This document shows positions 1 to 23,283 of a stretch of DNA of 64,000 bases, one piece after another (within the stretch, counting starts at the first letter, position 1; every line of letters starts with the position of its first letter). The position numbers and the translations under genes were made by a program. The stretch is from Albula goreensis (Eukaryota > Chordata > Actinopteri > Albuliformes > Albulidae): contig CM040746.1 of the NCBI GenBank assembly GCA_022829145.1, forward strand, positions 18,352,332 to 18,416,331. The letters run 5' to 3'. The notes under the pieces were generated by a model. It was not told the DNA's origin and did not search any database. It was given only the letters and a program-made list of their open reading frames with translations.

Positions 1-2263
1 GAGAAAGAGAGAGATACACTTTCTTTTATATTGCACAAATTATGATCAAGAAAGAGAATTACACTACTATGCTATTTACTATATATTTTAAATACTACAT
101 ATTGAAAAATATACACATTGTTTTCCCTGACTTTAAAAAATGGAATGATATGGAATATGGAAAAATTATCAATAATTCTAGGACCAAAGGCACAACAAGC
201 AGCCAAATATGTAGCCACCTACCATAACATAAGGGACAGGAAGAGGACAATCTCTATATAAACAAAAGGACAAATAAAGTATAAAAAGAAAAATAAGTGC
301 ATATATGTATGTGTAAGTATATGAATACATACAATGTATGTGTGTGTATATGTATATTTATTTCTCCTTGTCTTAGTTATTTTTAACTTATTTTAAGCAT
401 TGTAAATCACACTTTGCAGCGTTGTTAATATGTCGTTTATGTGATTTTTTGTGTTGCTTTGGCAATATGACTTTTGCTGTCCTGCCAATAAAGCAAATTG
501 AAATTGAGAGGGAGAGAGAGAGAGAGATGCAGCTGCAAGGCAAGGTCACTAGAACTTGGGATCCATTGGACCTCGTCAGAACCACATGGTTATTCTCAAG
601 TCCAAATTTTTGTTTCCCCACTCCACATGGAAATCTGCTTCTGTCCAAAATTCCAAGCCACACTGAAACTAAATGGAAGGTTCCGTCACATTAATGCATT
701 CATTTTAAGAATAAGCCCCAGGATAGCAAGTCAACTGAGGTCCATTTTTTCCTATTTTCTTCTCCCTCTGGGATTCAGGTCAGCTTAAGCCCAGTAGTTC
801 CTAAATCATCCAACACCTCTCAGTGACAAATGAGCAGAGGTACCACAGGGCTCTCTCTAATCTCTAACACATGTGAAGTCAGGACTGCAAACCATAGGAT
901 CTGCACCTCCAATGGTACGCATCCCACTATATTCCTTTGTGTCATTTCAAATTGGGATAGTGCCCTTAGGCTTTCATTCTCCATGGATGTCCCAAACGGA
1001 AATATACATTTACATGTCACTTCCTGGTCACACGGAAAGTTAACTCTCAGCACAGAGAGTTAAGCATGGCATGTATGGCAAACACACCTGTCTGTTGTGC
1101 AACAATAAATAATACCATCCATTCTGTGTCAGAGCAAAGACAGAACTGTGTGCCAGCCTGAACATAGCAGACCATGAGCACCAGCAGAGTACAAGCACAC
1201 CCCATATCCACCATATCAATTCTGTAAAGAGCAGCAGTGCAGATCACAGAACCTCACAGAGCAGACCATGATCATTCTGAAAATGAAAGAAAAATGAAAT
1301 CTCTCTAAACTAAGGAGTACAGAAAGGCTATTCCACTTATAGGAAAGGATGAGTTACCCATACAACCAGGACAAATCACATGACCTATGACAGTCCAATA
1401 AACCAAGGTCAGGAGTGATGAGAACCACAGCTCTATAATCAATCATTGCATATCCCCAAAACAAACACACACCACCAGATGACTGAACCCCCCTCACCAC
1501 ATTGTTGGATTGACAGGATAAGCATTAACTGGAGGTAGGGAAATTGTCAAGTAACAGGACATACGTTGATCTCTGTATAATAAGCTACTACAGCAGCACA
1601 GACACCATCAGCAAATTAAGGGGGGGGGTTAAACAACAACACATTCTCTCATCACTAGCATACTTTACTTAGGGCTCCCACACTGGACTCTCTCACATAA
1701 TACAGGCACCACTCTCGTACTGTACAGAAGTTTCCATCCTCACTGCCAAAAACAACTCACTTGGAACCTATGAGCTAAGCACACAATTAAACCAAAAGTC
1801 AAGCGCAGAAAGCCACAGAGCAAAAAATGCTTCCATTGGAACAGATCACAATCCCTTTAAGAAATCTTAAAACAATGTAAACTGATTAAATGTGAGTAAA
1901 TCTGGAAGAGATGACGATGCTAAAAACAACCTCTGCACATAATTTCGATCATAAAAATACAGAATGCTGATGTCCACAAAGGGCAAGAAAGACAATGAAT
2001 GAACAGACGGGGGGGGCAGGGAGGGAGAGCGGAGAGACGACGGCGGCAGCACTTGCGCCATATGTGCATAAACGCCAGCCTGTATGTTTGAGAGATGCGA
2101 AGAGGCCTACGCGCATGAGCACGGCTGTACACACAAAGCCATTCATTCAGCTCTCATTCATTCTCTCTCTCTCTCTCGCATGCTGAGAGCGCCAGCGATC
2201 ACATCGAGGGAGGGTTGGGGGCAGGGTGTGACGATAGTACTGCAGTACCCCACCCTGCCTCCA

Positions 2264-2335
<72 letters not shown>

Positions 2336-5300
2336 GCAGGCACACACACGAAGCAGGCACACGCTCACTCAATTCCTCAGGCAATTCCAAGGACACGTTA
2401 CTGGAGGGAATGCAGCGACTCCCGCATATGCTCTCATGTTGGTCTCGATCTTTTCCCTCTTCCCCCTTCCTTAATCCACGCCTCCACCCCCCCCCAAAAT
2501 GAAAGCCTTTCCCGCCGATGTGCTAACCTTGCATACTGCAGTTGGCCCAGCCCGTCTTCCTCTCTCTCTTTCTCCCCCTCTATCACTCTCTTTCTCTCCT
2601 TCTTTCTCTCTCCTCCTCCACTTAGTCAGTGTCAGGCTGCTCTTGCCTGGCAAAAGCCCGGCACACACCCAGTCCCTCCCCAACACCCACACACCAATCA
2701 GATCTAAAGTCAATTCAATATCCACCAACCAGCACTAACTTCATCAGCATATGTGGGTGGTGCCTGGAACAGTGTGCCGGAGGCAGTATTCCTGTTGTTG
2801 TTTTTTAAAGAGACAGCTGGAGCATTTCCCTGATGCCCATGTGACCCCTGAAGTATATCACTGCATCTTGCAGGCTCTCTGCTGGGCTGAGTGTCCTTCT
2901 ATAGCAACAGATTTTGTTTACACCTATCTGTGCTTAATTTCCATACTGTCTCCATATGAGACAATGACTCACTCCACAGCAGTATGAATGAATGAAATAT
3001 AATTTTAAAAATCAATAGACCAAAAATACTTCTGGCATCTCCCAAGACCCAAGATGAAAACACAACAGAGTAGGTACCAAAAGACAATTCCCTTTGATAC
3101 TCAAGATATGTTCTATTTTGCATGTCATGCATGCATGTTTCCATTTTTAAATACCTATTTTAATATATATATATATATTATTAAATGTGAGAAGATCTGA
3201 TCATTGCTCTGGGTGAAATGCCTTCACTGCGATGCAACTCCTGTGCCACTGGTGTGTTGCCAGATTGGTCCACTAATATTATGGGGGCATGGTAACATTG
3301 TTGAGATTGTGTGTGTGTGTGTATATATATATATAAATAAATAAAACAACCCTAGAGGCCAGCCCAGTAAACAATATGCAATTACACACAGCCCCCTTAC
3401 TGATAATTGGAAATAAATGAAAATCTGAAATTTTAACTATGACACCAGCTTAAAATAATTATTATAAAGTTCCATGTCTATGGGGTATGTGTGTGTGCTA
3501 GAAGCACATTTTCTAGGTTTCTTCATAAAGTAAATGGAAGTAAACTGAAAGTTAGGGGATTACAATGTGGATTACTGAATTAGGCAGTACACTTTCTAGC
3601 TATGAGAGACATGAAAGTTACCTCCTCTTTAAATGGCATCACAACAAAATGTTTAAAAACATAAAATCCAGTTATGTTGAGAATGTCAATGGCCTACCAG
3701 TACAGAGTTGTAAACAATAAATGGTGACTGAGCAAAAAAAAAAAAAGTAAAAATTAAAAAAAATAATAATAATAACAATAATAAAACAAGAATTTTACAA
3801 TTTAACGACTCAAAAGCAGTGCCATTTCCATCAATTAAATATATTTCAAATACATTTTATCTCGTATATAAACACTCCAAATTTAAAACCCATAACATAT
3901 TTTGTCAGCATAAAAATGCAGGAATTCATGCCTATTACACTTTAAAACATGAAAAAACCCTCCATTCTACTATTATTATTATTTTTAAAAAACTGGGTGC
4001 TTACCAGCAGTGATGTCAGTAGATGTGCATAATGTACACTTACACACAAAAACACTTACGTTGCACAGTATTCTAGGATATAGTATATCTGGATACGTAC
4101 AGAGCTTGTACACTATATTTTGCGATGCATTTTGGATGGTTTGGGTGCACAACTGTAATGTTTTGCCATGCCATTTTAAAGACTACAAAATGGCCTACTG
4201 CCTACATAGTGACTAAACAGGGAATAGAGAATCATTTTACATACAGCTTATATGCAGCAATGTCAAAGAGAAAGAAAATGATGAAAAACATTGAATACTT
4301 TATGGAGTGCAGGAGGCTGTAACATTAGTTAAAGAATGATAGGTAGGGTAGCTAACTAATTATCTAGCAAGCTACATTTGTCCTAAGATAAGAAGTCAGA
4401 TACTGTGATTTTTCAGCAGACTTCATTATGAAAATTAAAATGACCACACCCAAGCTTCTCAGACAGCCACAGAAAAGGCTTAAATGTAGGCCAAGCCTTA
4501 AATGCACACCAAATTTTGAAAAATCAAGCACGCAAGGTAAGGCCAAGAAGCACAGTCTTAGCACTAATTTCACACATTAGTGGCACTCGTCTATCAAATT
4601 TCATTTTAAATTCTTTCTTGTGCACCTGGAGATACAGTGGCAAACTATCACAAATTCTCATGCACTTTTCACAAAACACTCATAAAGCCAATCCATGCCA
4701 AAACACATCCAAGAGGCATAAATATCACAACAAGCAAAAGAGCAGTACATACAAAAATAAATTGCACTTATGCTGAAAATGAAAAAATGCGACAAATGTT
4801 TTTGACATGCAATTCTTACTACTTTGTTGCACATGCTCTTAAGAATGCTGTCAATTGCTTGCTGTCATACATCAATGTTTGGCTATCTTGCACAGTGTCC
4901 TGACAGGTGGTATAGGAAAGATTTGGGAAACTCATTTTATTTTGATCCAAATGAAATCAGTGCCTCTATAAAGGTTTTGCAAGAAGAGAGACCAATTCTT
5001 TCATTATTGATGCAACAAACCAGCAAATTCAAAGGACTATTTTCAAACTGTGTGTACTGCTCATTAATGATGTAGCTAGGAGGGTGCACCAGACTTCTAA
5101 CAAAAGAAAAGCACTCAAAATAAGCAAAACATTGGGTGTTTGTGTAATGACCTTGTAAAAAATTGTAAATATTAGTATTTTACACCAGTCCAGAACATAC
5201 CAATAAGGCTACTATACGAGTTTTCCACTGTGAAGCTGAAATACAAACAACTAAACTGAGGTTTGGAGGCTACATAACTACTTTTCATTGATGCTTTAGC

Positions 5301-5763
5301 ACATACAGTAAGTAAGTATACAATTGTTAACAGCCTAAGGGTATCTCCCTAGAAGAAAAACAAAATACTAGTTATCACAGGTGGGTAGCTTTGGCTTGCA
5401 ATCAATTATGTTACTTACACTGAAGGCTATATTTACATTGACATATTACAATGTTATATATTGTGTCTACATATACTGCACTATGGACACCCTGCATATT
5501 TTGTTGATTAAACTGTTATTAGATTAATAACACTCCTATATTGTTAAATGATAAAGCTGCCCCTCTGTGTGCTTTATTTTATCAAATGAAAATAAGTACA
5601 AAAACACTTATTTTGCTTGTTCAAAAATTAGCAGAGTGGAAAAACTAAAGATCATGGTGCACAGGAGAAAGAGGAAAAATACATATATTCATTCAGGTCT
5701 CACACCAATTTTCAAGGTTTGCTTCTCAGTTAATTTGGATTTCATATTGTGCGTGTTACTGAC
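1..5763 (-). other. large first intron of the ctbp2-like gene (continues off the left edge)
   Basis: No further CtBP coding exon was found between the window start and the first coding exon, so this stretch is read as part of the following intron. It is AT-rich with simple repeats. The segment around 2,000-2,720 is richer in GC and CpG than its surroundings and holds a long CA tract and pyrimidine-rich DNA; it could be an internal promoter or enhancer, but nothing shows that. The open frames here are low-complexity. Confidence 0.5.
2265..2333. repeat. (AC)n microsatellite
   Basis: About 69 bases of uninterrupted AC dinucleotide, followed by short imperfect CA-rich pieces to about 2,370. Open frames of His-Thr or Cys-Val repeats across it are artefacts. 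Confidence 0.97.
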
Positions 5764-5821
5764 CTTCACAGATGCGGTCCAGTCTCTGCCGCTTGACTTT
5801 GTGCTTGTCCATCAGAGCCAT
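5764..5821 (-). CDS. ctbp2: C-terminal-binding protein 2-like, first coding exon (partial gene)
   Basis: CtBP proteins are NAD(H)-binding dehydrogenase-like co-repressors that bridge PxDLS-bearing transcription factors to histone-modifying enzymes in the nucleus. Only the N-terminal exon lies here. The exon spans 5764-5913, between a TTTGCAG acceptor and a GTCAGT donor. The ATG is at 5821 and 19 codons plus one base are coded (MALMDKHKVKRQRLDRICE). This matches the CtBP2-type N-terminus, which is MALVDKHKVKRQ in man, rather than the alternative long CtBP1 start. Lysines 6, 8 and 10, acetylated in mammalian CtBP2 and linked to nuclear retention, are present. The dehydrogenase-domain exons lie beyond the left edge, more than 5.7 kb downstream. 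Whether this is ctbp2, or a further ctbp copy beside fam53c, cannot be told from 19 residues. Confidence 0.85.
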
Positions 5822-6112
5822 CGAGTGGCAGTATTCACCCAGGCCAGGGCAATGCCGTATGAGCCTCTACACAATGTCTCACAGTGGACAGGGGAGAAAT
5901 AACTCCAGAAGACCTGCAAAGTGAAAGCCAAACCATGCTGTACACCCATTTTCTATAAGAATGCTCACCTGCCTGCAGGTGGAGGTGTAATGCACCAACA
6001 GACCTAAATCCTAAACTATGATCAATCCATAAAATACCTAATTAACATTCTTAATTGATCTTGAATAAAATGTGAATAAAAATTGAGTTGATATTCTGCA
6101 TTGCCAACTCAC

Positions 6113-6207
6113 CAGGAAGAAAAGGCGTCACTCAATCTGTCTGATCCTCACGGTGTGTATGTCCGGTTTCAGTCAAGCCTTTCTTCCCATGCCGCCTCTG
6201 CTCAAGT
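6113..6207 (-). other. probable 5' UTR exon of the ctbp2-like gene
   Basis: A 95-base segment is bounded by a GTGAGT donor on its left and a TTGGCCTCAG acceptor on its right, read on the minus strand. It lies about 200 bases upstream of the first coding exon. No conserved coding frame is seen. Called from splice signals and position only. Confidence 0.45.
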
Positions 6208-7749
6208 CTGAGGCCAAACATATAATCAGCAAGCATTTAGTACCAAACTACCTTCACAGGGAATGTTTCAGATTCAAATGAAACACTACATACTATGCAC
6301 TAGGATTCAATAAACACTGTCCTTATCTCTGGCATACAATTATATGCATGTGTGCACATTTTCATCTTCCCAGACAATTTGGGAAGTTCAGCAATCATGA
6401 CAATTCATTCACCACACTCTTCTTGTGGAGACAACATATTACACTCTGACTCAATTGTAAATAAAAAATTATGAATGCTGGCTGAATCCCAGCCTGTTTC
6501 TAAAAATGAATGGGGCTGTATCAATTCCTTCACTGAAAACCTGAAAGTAGAGAGTAGTTCATTTGTTAATCAATCTGGTGTTGTGATACACTAACATGCT
6601 GTCGACTACCGAAAAGGTGAAAGTAAAAGAACCCACAATTACATTCACCTTCAGTCTTACTTGATCTATTTTCTATCAACCGTCTAAGAAGCTTGACATC
6701 CCAAACAAGCGTAAACCTCACACATTTCACTTTGTTCCCAGTAAAGTCTTGTATCAAAATGCACCTTGTAGCTACCACTACTAACATATCGTGACTTGTA
6801 ATCATTTTGCACCATAAATTTCATATAAGTAGCATCCATTTAGACAAATTGCAATTATCTTGCTCATCGCTAACAACCTAGCTAGCTAATCGAGGCAAAT
6901 GAACTCTTGCGTTAGCTAATGAAGATATCCAAGTTAGCCATATCCAAGCTACACTGGCTGGTCAGTGAACTAGGCTAAATTCACAAGGCTATTAGAACAT
7001 CATTAGTCGCAAAAATTTTAAAAATAATAATAATAATCACAGAGGTGCATTTCCGACTTCAGTATTTTGATAGTTACTGTAAATTGCACATACCAGTATC
7101 AACAGATTGACCTACAGTACAGTCGTTAGCTACAGCGAGCTATCATATTTCTAACAAGCCCAGATGATGGTGATGGTCAGCCTAGCTAATTCGAATTTGC
7201 TTGCCAATTGTTTAGCTATCATCATCTTCATCCTGAATATCTGGCAAACAATTACCTAATTAGATTATTCTACAGCACACAGCTGTGTACATCAAGTTAT
7301 TAAGCTATTTTTCATATCTAGCTACTTCACAAAACGAAGAATGTTACTTGGATCAAGCAGCTAGATTGCTAGCTAGCTCTTAGCGAACACCAGAGTCTAC
7401 GGGCAATATAGCTATCGATAGCTAGCCAGTGTAATAGCCAAGCTAGCTAAAAAAAAAATCTATCGCAGATACAGCGATTCATATAGCTTTCTAATTATCA
7501 ACTTTCTTGCAGTCTATAAAGTGCAGACTCACACTAAGGGTTAACACCAAGGGAAATAATTGTCAGAATTAGTTGATCACAATTATTTTTCGTATCAGCT
7601 AAAGCTAACTAGCGCTGTTGCTACTGAGCGCAGTTCAACCGAGAAGCAGCTCGGTACCTTGCTAATTCAGGAAGACGTGAACTTGATGTAATATTATAAT
7701 CACAAGTCTTATACTACTTTTGACAGCATATCAAGTTAGCATAGCTCAC

Positions 7750-7880
7750 CATGTTGGCAGCTGTCGACAAAAACCAGAGACCAGTTGGTTCTCAAACAGT
7801 TACATGGACATTGAGCGTTTGGACAAGAAAGCTAACGTTAGCTAACTAGCTATCCGGCGGCGCGTGTGTTAAGGGACACA
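7750..7880 (-). promoter_or_regulatory. probable first exon and promoter of the ctbp2-like gene
   Basis: On the minus strand a GTGAGC donor ends a putative exon at 7750. The exon extends right into a short GC-rich segment at about 7,855-7,870. The DNA from about 6,850 to 7,840 is packed with GCTAGC and AACGTTAGC words that also mark other gene starts in this window. The transcription start itself is not resolved. Confidence 0.4.
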
Positions 7881-9205
7881 GAGGAAGCCCATTTCGCTAT
7901 CGTAGGAGGCAGTGGCGCAAAAAAAGTCAGTTTTCTCTTTCTCAAAATACAACGTGCAACTAGGTCAGTTTTCTTATGTTCTTACCTTACGGAAGGTGTG
8001 GAGTTCTGCAAGCCAGACCAAGCATATAACGTGTTATTTATAATCTCTCGACTGTGACGGGACAATGTGAGTATGTTGCCTTCCCTCTCTCCTGATCGCC
8101 ATGAAAACTGAAATGAAGGAAGCAGTAAGTTCACGGAGGTCAGGCCGCTGCAGACGACTGCGTGTTTAAAAAAGAGCGTAGCTGCAGTGAACCCATTGTC
8201 AGCGGTAAAGATGGAGAGGCGCCCACATGTTATTGGAGGTATAACGCGCAGAACTACAATAAAGATGGTTTGTCAAACTTTAAATATGATTATCACCGAA
8301 CAAACATGAGAATATTATATAAGCCAAACACCCAGAGTAATACGTTTGAATTTTGGGCGCAAAAGCTAAAGTCGCACATTGTATTTAAACAAAATCAACA
8401 GTACAACTGTGCTCCCGAGTCTGATTGTTTCTGCATAATGGTAATATTAACACCGATACAGACATGTATGCAGTTTGGTTTTTCAATATTAGTGCAACTT
8501 CTTGTATCTAGATTCGAGTGCCCGTAGTTGGTCTGAGAGACCGCAAGAGGTCACTGTACACCTCTGCGAGTGGTGCGAGTCCCTAAAATGTAATATTGGA
8601 TATGGCGCGAGTCTTATCTTTTAAAATGATGCCAGATCTGTCTGCGTTTTCCAGTGGTATTCCACTCAGTGGGCGCTGTGTTTGCATTTACAGGCAGCTT
8701 GTCGTGTGACATTAGGTTTTTATTTTACAGCGGTCGTCAAAAAGAGGAATACAACGAAACAGCGCAACATAACGTATTCTTTGTATGGATTACCTTAACC
8801 ATTTGTTCATTGCCAAATGGTATCGCTTTGTTGTAGAATCTTTGAGAGGGAAGTTCAGGACAGGCCTTGGAAATGCGTGCCTAACCTACCCTTTGGAGGA
8901 AAAAATAGGCAGTGTGGCTACTACACCCCTCCCCCTCTTAGCCCTATTCAGGCAACCTTGTGACCTCCCACACACATGTGATAGCAGAACATACCATAGG
9001 CCTGCTCAAAGAGCTGTTTAAGTAATGAGAGATAAATGGTAAAGATCAGTCCCTTGTCTTCAGTTTTAACTTTTGCGATTAGTGAACCATGTAGTAAAAA
9101 ATACTGACCTAGACCCAATCTAAAAAGCTTCAACCCTAACCATCTTCCATTCTTCATCACACACAATCCTTACAAAAATCTTACCACGCATGAACATGTT
9201 TTTCT
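7881..9205. other. intergenic: ctbp2-like start to fam53c 3' end
   Basis: Both flanking genes run right to left, so this is the spacer between the 3' end of fam53c and the start of ctbp2-like. I see no conserved exon, RNA gene or recognisable transposon. The largest open frame, about 120 codons at 8,162-8,527 on the plus strand, resembles nothing I know. Confidence 0.5.
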
Positions 9206-9209
9206 TGTA

Positions 9210-10241
9210 AAATTAATCTCTAATAAACTTTATTTGTACACAAATTGTGTCAGAGGAAATTACCATCTTGTAGCACATACAATAGAAATCACCTCAAAGG
9301 CCACCGCCCCCAATCTCCCAAAGTGGTTTCTTCACACACAGAAAAAACAAATGATCACTGTACAATACAATATTACATTGTGCCCTACAGAATACAACTG
9401 CAGCATCTGTCTCAATGTATTTGTTTTTTGTTTTTTTTTAGTTTTTTTTATGGTGCTTTCCTTGCCCACTGGTCTTTATTTCTCTCACGGCCAAAGTTAA
9501 AAGTTTTTGAGTTGTAGCAACCAGAAATATGAAAGCATCACAAAAGGTCAAATAAAACCATTATAACAGCTACACTTATTTCCCCCATTTTCATTTGCTG
9601 GTTTAGAAAACTGGCTTTTTTCTGTTAAGGCTTATGTTGATTCAAACTGATCTCACTAGATGGGACTGCAGATGTGCAACATTGTACTGCCTTTGTGAAC
9701 AAAAAAAAAAAAACCCAAAACATGAGATTTAATTATCGTCCAAGTGCATCAATTCTTACAAGCAAAAGAGGACGAAAATAGTAAAGATGTAGAGGAAAAA
9801 ATAAAAGCTAAGAAGCCACTGGCCAGCTGCATGAAAATCTTCCATGTTTTTCCGTATTAGTTTAAAGGTGCATTTGGGAGTGACCAAACACACTTCATGC
9901 CCTATGCACAGGAAGGGCCTGGCAGGTATCTCGAGTGTGAGTGATTTTAACTCTTAAGGGGCTTTCAGCAACTGGCCTCAGGTTCTGGAATGTATTCTGC
10001 TGGAGGGACAGTGTCCATGGCTACCTGCATTAATTATTGTTATCACTGATGTTATTGTCATTTTATGTTTAATTTAAATATGTTATTTTTGGACCCGCCA
10101 GCTCGAGTCTCTTGGGAGTGCAGCTGTGTTCCTGAGAGCGCTCCCGTGGGGTCTGGGAGGGGGGGATGGGGGAGCTGTGTGGAGGTGGGGGTGCTGAATG
10201 AAAGTGGTAATTCGCGGGGAGTGGCTGTTCCATTAGCTGTG
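9210..10241 (-). other. fam53c 3' UTR with poly(A) signal
   Basis: The first good AATAAA on the minus strand after the fam53c stop codon is at 9229-9234, which would give a 3' UTR of about 1 kb. The end point is inferred from that hexamer only. Confidence 0.55.
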
Positions 10242-19575
<9,334 letters not shown>

Positions 19576-22500
19576 GGCTAGATGCCGCAACTCCGGGGAG
19601 GGGGGAGGTGGGGGAGGCGGGGGGGGTGGAGGAGAGGGGGAGGGGAGGGAGTGTCCGTCCGTCGGTCCGTCTGACTGCGAGCGCCACACTGGTCCTGGCT
19701 CCTCCACGCCTCCACCAGCCAGGCTGCCCTGCCTGACTTCACTGAGACACTTTCATCACCACCATCACCACACCTAAGGGAGTGGGAGAGTGTAGGAGAC
19801 AGTGAAGAGGTGCTTTTCTAATATGGTAATCTGTTCAGCAACACTCATCAAAAACACCTGCTCAGCTTGAAGCTGAAAATAATTTCAGTTTGCAATGTGC
19901 AACGGTACCTCTTACCTTCGGTCCAGGATTGGAATGGTTGGTTATTTTACATTTTTCTTGTCTTTTTTGAGCCCTGTAACTATCCAAGAAGTATGCCTTG
20001 CATTTCTAGAACTATGTAGCATTACATAACTTACATTTCTAGATATACAGAAAATACAAGGAAACTATGGAATTGAAAAAGCAAATAAATAATAATTACA
20101 GTGCAATGCAATTTAAACGATACAATATCTGTCATCCCACCACATCTCTCATAGAAAGATACAGATCCTCCATGACACATCCTCTGTATCACATCATGCA
20201 TCTTTGGGAGAGTCACAGACCCAATGTACCAATCACATCAATGGTCTTGAGTCACAGACCCAGTTTATCAACCAAATCACATATCCTCAGAGAATCACAG
20301 ACACTGCCCTGATTACATCTAGAGGCTGTCAGCCTCATTGATATGACCAGTGTGCAGCCAGCAATATGTATGCCAGCTGCCCCAAGGCAGATTCAACCCG
20401 AAAAACCTCAACTACACAGAACAGCCTACGACATCCTGTACAGCACGTTCAGCTGCCTACATCAAAAGAACCAAGCACAGGAAACTGATTGGGCTCATTC
20501 CAACTGAACACAAAAGGTTGATGTCACCACCTTTAATAAGCTTGTTGCATCATGTGACCCCTACCAGACCTCTGAAAGAAAGAAACAAGAGTCAGAAATA
20601 GTGTACAGAACTTCAATTGCACAAACCAGTTTCTCCATTAATTATGCTAATGGAAATCAAATGCAACAGACCACAGCATACACTTTCTTGTCTCTGAATA
20701 CTGTGTCCAAGTTCAGCAATAAACCAATAAATAATAGCCATCACTCAGGTGTTTCAGATAACCACAATGCCTGCTCTGCCAAATCTGAAGGTGCAGAGCT
20801 CAATGTCCACAAACTCCCTCTTCCCAGACAGGGATGAAAGTGCCATTTATACTCCCATCCCACCCATGCTAAACACCAGCGACCCCAAGCACCACCCATC
20901 TGTACATGTCCCTGTGACCATTCTATCATTTGTGGGCCAGAGGGCAAGGCAAATGATCCCAAAGATATCAAGCTTGCTGTGCTTCACTGGAAATGAGAAG
21001 GTGTAGTTGCAGTTGGAACTTCTCACTTCAGCCCCATTTTGGATCAAGGTAAACCCGTGCCCTGTCCAATTCCTTCGCTTCCTCCATTCTGCATTATGCA
21101 TTCAACAACCAGTGTGCAAATTTAACCCACACTACCCTTGAAACTGTGGGTTCAATCTTGATTACTTTTATGATCCTTATAAACTTCACGCCTCAGTAAG
21201 AAGTAACAACAACAATACACAAGCACAATTCTACTGAAAGAGCATGCCCAAGCATTTTCTGTACAATCGCATCTCACTGCAAGTTCTGACAATTTTATTC
21301 ATTTTTTTTTTTTAAAGTGCCTTCATTTATGAAAATAAGCAAAGGGGCAAAGGAGCCATAGACCCTGTGACCACAGTATCCCTCAATAACAATTTAGAAA
21401 GCATCAATAGGTAGTCCTTCAAATAACAGACAGCTGACGTATCGAACATATCTGATTGTATGATTTGTGATAAGGTCCATAATGTGCACACAAGGGTATT
21501 AATCTAAACCCTTCGAAGGGGGTGGAGGGCTGAATGCACTGGAAGTGGAGAGAGGGATGGGGGTGGTTTTGAGAGTTGCCGATTGTATGTCACATTGATT
21601 TTGTTGCAGAAATTGGACTACAAAGCAAAGGCATCAAAAAGCAAGATAGGACAATGAGAAAGAGAGAAGCCATAAAGGACATAAATGCCCATGAATAACA
21701 GATATGTATGGAGTGAAGACAGGACAAGGAAACTATGAGAATAGACAAGAAAGTGTCAAAGGTAGCCTGCAGGCCTAAAGTCTTGTAAAAGAAAGCACTC
21801 GACTGAGGGCACCACCAAAGTACAGTTCTCAACAAATTCCTCACATGTACAAACCTGTAGCTGTGCCAGCTCTGCGAGAAGGTGCAACAGCAATTCAAAG
21901 GCCATCGTATTACACACTATCAGAGACAATAAAATTCTCCAGTGATGAGTGAAGATCCCTTTACTTGTTATAAAGGTCAGGGAGGGCAAGAGAGTTTTTA
22001 TAGTTTGGCTGTTCACTTGGGGATTTGAATGAGGCCAGCTCTGGGTGATTGTTAGGACATTCCCACAACCGTGAACAATGTACACGGCAAGAGCTAACAA
22101 AAGCACTTGCATACCCACTCTTTCAGTCTGCCCTATCTCCCTCCCTGTCTCGCTCTCTCTCCCTCCCTCATTGAGAGTGCAGCGGTTGTTTCTGATTCTT
22201 TCAAGGCTGAATAACGACAGGTGCCCAGGCAAGCGTGCAAACTCACAGGGCCTGCTGCTACAGTGAGTATGGAAAGTGCCAAACCCTGCACCCCACTTGG
22301 GAAAGGAGCCAGTAACACAGGCCATGCAAAAGAGGACTACCACAAACCACTCAAAAACAAAGATTTTTTTTTAACAGCATGACTTAAGACTATATAAAAT
22401 AAACATATGTGCAGGGCAGTCCCTGGCAATCATTCTCTGTGTTTTTGAACTGTGGTATGAGCACCATGACATATTAGTGTAAAACAAACCTTTTCACAAC

Positions 22501-23233
22501 TGGCCAAACAGAAAGATTTCTTCTTAGTTTTAACCTCTTAACTGTGCCTACTGCTTGGGAAAAGAAGAAAAAGAGGCCAATTGCATTAAAACTCAACACC
22601 ATGGCTACCAAAAAACCATATGCTTAGGAAATGGCTACTTTTGTTCAGGTCAGTTTTCTGCAAATCCCATGTCTAGCACAACTGAAAAGGGAGATGGGAT
22701 ACAGCAGCATTTAATTACGGTTTATACAAACCAGTGACCTTTAACACTGGCATTCCTGGCATTTCACATGCTCAACGTTTCTTGACTTGTACAGAAAGAA
22801 GATACTTTTTTGTTTATCCAAGAAGGTTAAAGGTTTATCCTGTAGATGTGTAAATTTCGTTGACAGGAAACGATAATTTGCTCCCAAAGCAAAGAGTAAT
22901 AGTGTCCTATCCACAACTGTCACAGTATTATTCCGCTGTGAGAGTACATATTAACTTAAAACGTGATGTGAACATAGACCCGAATATGCAATGCTAACTT
23001 TACTGACAATAGCAACGCAAAACGACCGAGTTTTATAAACGTAGTAACAGTCCGCTTAGCGACCAATCGAGATACCTAGTAGCAAGGTGTGCAGCGGAAA
23101 AAGACAACTGAAGGGGAAGACATGACACACGTAGCCCGGGGTACAGAATCGGCCAGTAACAGCCTAAGCCACTGTGGAATCGGGTTGATTTAAAATGGGT
23201 CTATTCCTCTCGCCAGTTACCTTAGTAACCAAG

Positions 23234-23283
<50 letters not shown>

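Noticed and set aside
2084-2707. 207-codon open frame on the plus strand
   Set aside because: It is driven by the (AC)n tract and pyrimidine-rich DNA, giving His-Thr and Ser-Leu repeats; no domain, no splice structure.
8162-8527. 121-codon open frame on the plus strand
   Set aside because: No recognisable motif, isolated in an intergenic spacer; consistent with chance.
21756-22343. 195-codon minus-strand frame with a possible donor after LAELAQLQ
   Set aside because: No known domain, and its single splice-like signal is weak; more likely chance within the fam53c first intron.
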